A program made the translations under genes and the position numbers. Positions 57,753 through 64,000 of a stretch of DNA of 64,000 nucleotides are shown piece after piece. The notes beneath the pieces were generated by a model. The model searched no databases. It was not told the DNA's origin and saw nothing but the letters and a program-made list of their open reading frames with translations. Source of the DNA: Dysidea avara (taxonomy: Eukaryota; Porifera; Demospongiae; Dictyoceratida; Dysideidae). The stretch is taken from positions 33,413,790 through 33,477,789 of the forward strand of contig NC_089274.1 of assembly GCF_963678975.1 (NCBI RefSeq). The letters are read 5' to 3'. Each line of letters opens with the position of its first letter. Position 1 is the first letter of the stretch.

Positions 57753-58562
57753 ACTCATTAATATGAGAATTGTAGCTGTTTACATATGTGAAGGTAGCTA
57801 ATTGACAAAATAAAAATTTCACAAACAAGTATAAGAATAAATTAAGAATTTTAATCTAGAGTAGTACCGCTGCAATAAAAAGTGAAACAAGTTGGATCGG
57901 AATAGTACGTAATGTCCAGATACTGTAAAACAATAAGAAGTGAATATTCCTACTGTCCATATACGTACTTGTAATAATAACAACTTGGCGCTTGGCCTCA
58001 ATGCTAATAAGCATTCAGCTTTATTAGCATCTCGGCCGTGTGCCTTGTGCTTTATTATCCCAAGAGTATATAATAGAAACCAAGAGTGTCGAAGGGTATA
58101 TTAGCCCGTGATTAGATTATGATCTGCAGCAACCATGAATCTAATAATTATATTCATAAAAGCACAGGGGCTATCCACTTACATTCCAGCTGCACCTATA
58201 TTGCTGATATGCACCAACGGCACAGGGCGTCTTGCATAGCTGTCAGACTAATTCACTTACATGCAGCTATACCAGACTAACTCACTTACAACAATAGTCT
58301 AATACTTGTACATATACCGTTCCACAAGCAGTCCATTTCCTGGTGGCAGGCGAAATCTCGTCTACAACGGAGAACAGCTCACTGAACTACCTGCATGTGT
58401 ATTCCAATATGTTGGTGCAATAACATTGTGAAACGTGAGATTGAAGCCGTACTGTGCTATGGCCGCTCAGTATATCGAAGGATAAAAGTAAGACAATAGC
58501 ACACGTATTGTATGGCCATCAAAATACCAAAGGTTTCTTCCTAAGTGAATTCAAAGAGTTTC
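57753..58562. other. Intergenic or intronic, no gene recognised
   Basis: Contains at 58065-58118 a second copy of the TATAATAGAAACCAAGAG...CCCGTGATTA block that also stands at 57331-57373, so the MITE at 57374 lies next to one member of a direct-repeat pair about 730 bp apart. Confidence 0.5.
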
Positions 58563-58826
58563 TGTGAAAGAAGTAGGGCTGTAGCTGTAGCCACTTTTCA
58601 ACTACGCTTGCCAGAATGCATCACGCAGGCTGTGAAAGAAGTAAGGCCGTAGCTGTAGCCACTTTTCCGCTATGCTTGCCTGAACGCATCAGGTAGGCTG
58701 TGAAAGAAGTAGGGCCACAGCTGTAGCCACCTTTCCACTACGCTTGCCAGAATGCATCGGGCAGGCTGTGAAAGAAGTAAGGCTGTAGCTGCAGCCACTT
58801 TTCTGCTACACTTGCCTGGACGCATC

Positions 58827-58830
<4 letters not shown>
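58563..58830. repeat. 68-bp minisatellite, four units in an ABAB pattern
   Basis: Units begin GTGAAAGAAGTAGGG or GTGAAAGAAGTAAGG. Units 1 and 3 share AGTAGGG and CCAGAATGCATC. Units 2 and 4 share AGTAAGG and CTG(A/G)ACGCATCAGG. This is a two-unit (136-bp) higher-order repeat. Confidence 0.85.
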
Positions 58831-59085
<255 letters not shown>

Positions 59086-59104
59086 CAGTCAAATTCCATT
59101 AAAT

Positions 59105-59335
59105 AACTTTGTAGCAACTTGACGAAAACGTTTCAAGTTGATCTGAAGGCACTTTTGGGCTAGATTATAAAATTAGTATTAGCGTTACATGTGAAGAAGG
59201 CCCAAGGAGCCTGCAAAGCCTGATCTGTGTTTTATCCAACCAATGAGGAAAGATCGAGGCAGGTTTTTGGGTGATGTTTCATCGTGGGCCACGCCCACAC
59301 CTTCACCGTCCCTACTATTGTACTGTATGATCAGC
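59105..59335 (-). repeat. Dispersed repeat, partial copy
   Basis: TAGCAACTTG, CTGAAGGC, ACCAATGAGG-like, GGGTGATG and the ending CTACTATTGTACTGTATGAT follow the order seen at 19190-19375. Confidence 0.5.
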
Positions 59336-59545
59336 ACTGAAGGTCTGACAGCAACATGTGCTGCAGCTTTTGGATTACCTAACTTAACAGAAATTGGAGA
59401 CCTCAAATGATTAGGTGAAACAGAAATGGGCCAAAGAAAGGAAAAAAATCCCTCTTACCCCAGGATTCAAACTTCAGGCCACCCAATGTGCAGTCAAACG
59501 CCACACTCAGTCTCCTCCAGGAGGGATGGACTTTCTAAGTGTTTA
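59331..59545 (-). repeat. tRNA-related SINE, copy 3
   Basis: CAGCACTGAAGGTCTGACAG through CCCCAGGATTCAAACTTCAG to CACACTCAGTCTCCTCCAGG matches the SINE at 27752-28015 end to end, with moderate divergence. Confidence 0.65.
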
Positions 59546-59559
59546 TTTTTATTCTTTAA

Positions 59560-59612
59560 TATTATTAGCACTTTACAGTGACCAGCACTGAAGGTCTGAC
59601 AGCAACATGTGC
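59560..59612 (-). repeat. SINE tail fragment, copy 4
   Basis: TTACAGTGACCAGCACTGAA and the next 25 bases match the SINE 3' end. It is preceded by an AT-rich tail and truncated after ACATGTGCT. Confidence 0.6.
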
Positions 59613-61040
59613 TTTATTATTCATATAGCACAAGCAAGGAAATGCTTCAAATTATTTATGGAACCTTCTAGCCCAGTATATAAAACGTACTAAAATGGCA
59701 CTTTGGTTGTACACTTACACCAAGAGTTCATAATAAAAATATCTAACTCTTGCTTATACATGTAAACAGTAGTCCAGGTGAGTGCTAATAGTCCAGGTGT
59801 ACATTATTGCTAGCATTCCAACTTCATTGTAGTGTACAACAGGCCTGCTACTTTGTGAAATAATCCTACAATCATTTTCTATGGTATAATGTTGGTGGCA
59901 TCCAGCTATAACTGTTATTTTGATTACTGTCATAACTGTACTTTATTAAGGGGCAATGGTAGCGAATTGTTTATGTGATAAACAAATTACACCATTTTTA
60001 AGGAATATGTGTGTGCCATTAAAATGGTGGTCTTTGTATATTAAGGGCTAATTAGTCACTTCTATACTGTTTGTTGAAACACCTACAACTGGGATCAAGA
60101 TTCAATCAAATAATCAAGGGGGTTTTACACAGTGAATAAAGCATCAAGATGTACACAAAAGTAACAAGCACATTTGAAAGCAAACTTTTAGCAACACACA
60201 TTTACTAGGCTTTTACGGTTGATGATCAAGAATCAGGGCTCTTTTATAAGTGAAATAAAAGCAACCAAGGCAAAATATTGACGATCATAATTCTCGATCC
60301 TGGTCACCCCTGTCTGGATTGAGAATTATGATCGTCAATATGGCTACCTCTATCCTTGTATAAGATTGTAAGTCATGTAAGCTGGTCCCTGGACTATCCA
60401 ACATTGTAATACATTATAGTAAGAGGCGTGGTTATCCTGTTTGAGATAAAGTACTTTGTTTTATAAAATAGCATCACTGTTTCAACCTGCCTGGTACAAG
60501 TTGTTGTGTAGTATCAATTATTCCTCAGCTGCTTGTTTATTGCCATAGAATAAAATCTGTGCATGGTCTTTAAGATTGTTTTCCCACACACTGAAAACAC
60601 ATGATTTTATTGTACACTAACTTAGCAGGCTCCACGAAGCAGCAACTTGCTACACTAGCAAGGAATGGGAGAATGGAACAGTGTATTTCTCGAGTTCACG
60701 AAGTCATGGGGTCTCACTGGAACTCGTGTGATTTGTGACCATCAGGAAGGCTCCTCCATGGCTGCTTTGCACAGCAACCGTCTGAGGATAGAAAGCGATT
60801 ACTCAGTCGTTGCCTTCTCCCTTCAAGGCTGTGGGACATGCCAGACCCACTCAAGCTAGACTGAAAGAGAACTCTCGCAGTTCCTACAGCCTTGTAGCCA
60901 CAGCACAGCAGTGCCCCATTCACACATTCAAATAATTGTGCAGTAGCGTGATAGTACTTCAGCTGGCTGTGCTGCTATATGCCTGCAAAGACAATGACGG
61001 CATGCAGCTAGAGGAGCAAGAGAGGCTATAGAAAGCCATA
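59613..61040. other. Intergenic, no gene recognised
   Basis: A short inverted pair ATTGACGATCATAATTCTC / GAGAATTATGATCGTCAAT lies at 60277-60338. Otherwise nothing supported. Confidence 0.4.
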
Positions 61041-61096
61041 ATCAATCAATCGATCAATCAATCAATCGATCAATCAATCAATCAATCAATCGATCG

Positions 61097-61126
<30 letters not shown>
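61041..61126. repeat. (ATCA)n microsatellite
   Basis: About 21 ATCA units interspersed with ATCG variants. Confidence 0.9.
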
Positions 61127-61127
<1 letters not shown>

Positions 61128-61179
61128 CGTACAGTAAAGTACAGCATCCACAATAAGACGAAGAGTACAACTATGTAGA

Positions 61180-62320
61180 TAGGTGTCAGTACCATTACAG
61201 CTGCTGCGACAGGGTCGAGGAGACTGTGGCCAGATGCTGGGGGTCCAACCTGACATACAGACGATATGATGCGCTCTTCTACTGCCCCAACGTCTGGATA
61301 GTGGAGTCTTCTATGCCAGCCATGGCAACTGTAGTGGCCATTCCTATTCTTTAACTATGTCTTGGGCAGGAAGGTTAGCTGTTGTCAGTGTCTGATGAGT
61401 GGCCGTAACAAATCTGGGTTGGGATAAAGGCATCTCATCCTGCCAAAGGAATAACACTCCAGGAGCACTCCCTTGTAGACCAGAAGGACTGTGACAGGGC
61501 ACAGGTCATCTCCTATAATCACTTTGACTCCCACTCTTTCCTGGACTGTCTGATCAATACAGAAACAGTTAGTTTCTGGAGATTGTGTCGACCCTTGAGT
61601 TGAAACATCCTGGAATGCGAGTGGCAGAGAACCAAAAGTCGAACTTGGCAGCAAAGAACACCAGGAGGTGCACCAGGTGAATTCATGCGTGTCATTTGTA
61701 AATAGACAAACATCGACAAACATCGTTTGTAAATAGTGAAGTTCAGCTCTTGATAGATTTAGCTGTTGTCCACTTCTTAAATTTGTGGCCGTAAACTAGC
61801 CACTGGTGGCCCCCAACATCTTGAGCCAGTTGAATGATGTGTTGATGTGCAGCAAGGCTCACTGCTTCTTCCTTCAGGGTGGCTGGAGCAGAAAGTAGGA
61901 CCACCATAAAGTGTGAGTATGCTTGTAACCAGCTTGTCAAGTCCTTTGGTGTCTTTCTTGGAGCCTTAGCCACCTGAAGTTGAGGTAAAGATCTCCCCTG
62001 CGTCTGTTTCCCCAGAAGCAGAAAGAAGCAAATTCCCACTGCCTGACTCTCTCAATAACTCAAGATGACACCCTGAGTATTCCTTTGGTGACCATAACTG
62101 TTGGTGACATAACCCCTGGGAGGTTGAGGAGCATTCATCAAGCTTAAGGGGGGGAAGGGGAGGATCTCGTAGTGCCAGTAGAGGATCCACTGGAAGCAGA
62201 GGCGCTGCGGCCACCTGCGTAAGAGAACAATGATAAAAGTAGACCAGCGGAGCAACAGCAGTGCGCTGCACTGTAAGTAGAAGCCAGTCAATCGTGCCTC
62301 TTTGCCATGACAAAGGCAGG
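61180..62320 (-). mobile_element. Fossil tyrosine-recombinase retroelement (DIRS/Ngaro-like), broken
   Basis: At about 61180-61335 the minus strand encodes the C-terminal part of a tyrosine recombinase (GIEDSTIQTLG and YVRLDPQHLATVSSTLS). Upstream on the same strand (about 61743-62313) lies a gag-like segment (KDLTSWLQAYSHFMVVLLSA, AAHQHIIQLAQDVGG). No reverse transcriptase was seen. The element is clearly incomplete and broken several times, so it is old or a decayed internal fragment. Family assignment rests on the recombinase; a Crypton is the alternative. Confidence 0.5.
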
Positions 62321-62959
62321 TAGAATTTGCTGAACTAGCTGGAGACTGCCAGACCCTTGGGTTCATCCCACTAGACTGCACTGCGCTAGATGGATGAGGA
62401 GGGTCGGTGCACTACACCTCAGTCAGGCAATACGCAATAACTAAATTAAAGCAAGAACAACAACGAAACACAAAATATATACGCTACCTGACAAGGAGGA
62501 TGGGGTTTGAGTCGCAAGTAGAGGGGTGCAGGTTCCTTGACAACAGCCCCACCTGGAGTATTCCTGCCACCACAGTAGCAATGCTGGACAAGTCACCTGG
62601 AGTAATTACGCCTCAAGCACACTGTAGAAGTGGTAGAGGCAGGCTTGCAGGAGCTGGGGCCGATGTCACTACAGCAGACACAGGAGGGAGCACAACTGCT
62701 CCAGAAACTGCTGGGTCCATAGCACGGCATGAGATAACACCTGCAGTTAAACTTCTACAAATATATCATGTGCTTAGCAATCTTGAAAGGCTTTATAACA
62801 AAGCAAATTTGCAATGCATTGCCTCTTTAACGTTTCATAAAGTACAGTTAACACCTCAACTGAACTTTATGGAAAATAAAAGGTTTTTTTTACAGTTAAA
62901 TCCTTTGTCCACGGTAAAGTGATACTCTGCCCGAATCAAATCCACAACTGGGGAGTCTT
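62321..62959. other. Repeat-derived sequence, unassigned
   Basis: A 171-codon ORF at 62407-62922 (+) is Ala/Gly/Thr-rich with no recognisable domain and is probably antisense to repeat sequence. Confidence 0.3.
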
Positions 62960-63300
62960 GATGTAGTGACCAATGGCTCCATGGATGCATTGTATTGAGT
63001 ACCGCAGGAACGAGAAAGACAAACAGCATCTTAACCAGCCCATGATAACAGAGTAGCCATTGCCCCACTTAGAAAGCCAAGCAATGATAAAAACAGTTGC
63101 CTCATGAGCCAGACCCCTAGTAGCAGACATGACTAGGGAAGTAAAAGAGGCACACTCCACTTCGTGAAGGTGTTGAGCATACGCATGCTTCTTGGTGTTT
63201 TCATGCCTATGGAAGCAAGAAGGAAATGAGGATGTGTATTTTCTGTCAGTTGAACAAAGTGAATTAGACAGAAAATAACCTCCAACCAGAATCGGAAGTT
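62960..63300 (-). mobile_element. C-terminal fragment of an RLE-type LINE
   Basis: Minus-strand reading HENTKKHAYAQHLHEVECAS, SLVMSATRGLAHEATVFI and MGWLRCCLSFSFLRYSIQCI aligns with the end of the element at 25362-27505 (HELTKKRAYELRICEVEHSS, LVFSASGGMGHEASVFY, LGWIRCRLSFCLLRSAIQCI). It is a different, diverged copy. Confidence 0.75.
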
Positions 63301-64000
63301 GTCGCACGTGCCAGGTGTGGGAGTAGGGTACTTAAATGTGTAAGGTGTGAACGCATGTCAATTCTACGCTGCATATTTCAAAGTGTAGGCTACCAGTTGC
63401 GCGATGACAACCGAAGATAAAGTCGATAGAGTACTGCGTCAACGTCACTTGGATGTGAAGTGGAAGAAAGCTTGAACAGGACATGGCTGAGCCGCCCAGG
63501 AAGATGCAACTGAACGTGCCCTTACGAGGACGAAGCAGCTCAAAGGAGAAACGAGACGGATAAACTCGACGCTGCCGCCAAGAAGATGAAGAGGCTACAC
63601 GTACCAATGCGGACAAAAAATGAAGCTCGTGCAAGAAGCAGACTCAGCCACGGTTCCACTGGAGAACATTGGAGGTGTTAAAAGTCGGGGATGGAATCAG
63701 CGAAGAAGAAAAACGGGTGAAAGGGGTAGAGAGAGACGTGGCTGACCAGTATAGCGGGTAAAGGAGACCAGCTAATAAAGGAAGCGGGCCAGGATTCAAA
63801 GGCCTCCAGGATCATGTTCAATGCTCTGAGTATAAGGTCACTTGAGGCTAATTGCCCCAAGCTGGCAACAAGTCCACAGTATCCTTTAAAGTAAGAGCAG
63901 GTATTGTATGTGGGGTGAAATCATGTGGTAGATAGTCAAGAGAAAGCTTAAGCATGTGGTGATATGTACTGTTAACTACGCAGTGTGTGTCAGCCTGTTG
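63301..64000. other. No gene recognised
   Basis: Purine-rich plus strand (AAGAAGATGAAGAGG-type runs). Several ORFs under 101 codons without domains. Confidence 0.35.

Noticed and set aside
62407-62922. 171-codon ORF on the plus strand
   Set aside because: Low-complexity Ala/Gly/Thr composition and surrounding repeat remains suggest an antisense shadow.

Overview
The window looks like nuclear DNA of an invertebrate animal. Coding exons have short introns with ordinary GT-AG borders, most of the space between genes is AT-rich, and DNA-transposon debris is very dense. A demosponge is my best guess, from the general style of the repeats and gene families. No single feature proves it. There are no bacterial operons, CRISPR arrays or free-standing tRNA/rRNA genes.

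Layout. 1-1369 (-) is a decayed RecQ-like helicase gene. 1596-6458 and about 10716-15659 are two copies of a segmental duplication; each ends in a membrane-anchored sulfotransferase gene (ST-A, ST-B). A third paralogue (ST-C) lies at 31446-32789. Because the two copies have acquired different insertions, each serves as the empty-site control for the other, which dates several small transposons as younger than the duplication. 15660-31300 is repeat territory: hairpin mini-elements, a 9-bp minisatellite, a non-LTR retrotransposon with a restriction-like endonuclease (25362-27505) and tRNA-related SINEs. 36453-40482 is a nested transposon. A hAT-type shell with an 8-bp target duplication was invaded by a 3.6-kb pogo-like element that has TA target duplications. 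The inner element carries a DDE transposase and, convergent to it, an intact HIRAN + Ulp1 cysteine-protease gene. 42930-51287 (-) is a multi-exon DUS1L-type tRNA dihydrouridine synthase. 51879-53579 (+) is an intronless flavin monooxygenase gene sharing a divergent promoter region with it. 55184-57021 (-) holds the C-terminal exons of eIF3b. 57300-64000 is again repeats: a 68-bp higher-order minisatellite running into a tetranucleotide array, SINEs, a fossil tyrosine-recombinase retroelement and another LINE fragment.

The host genes (tRNA modification, translation initiation, xenobiotic oxidation, sulfation) are functionally unrelated neighbours. The sulfotransferases form a local family whose N-terminal and C-terminal blocks stay almost constant while the middle diverges. 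The least ordinary object is the pogo-like element with its accessory HIRAN-Ulp1 gene; a second, decayed HIRAN fragment at 49260-49600 suggests the domain has been mobile here before.
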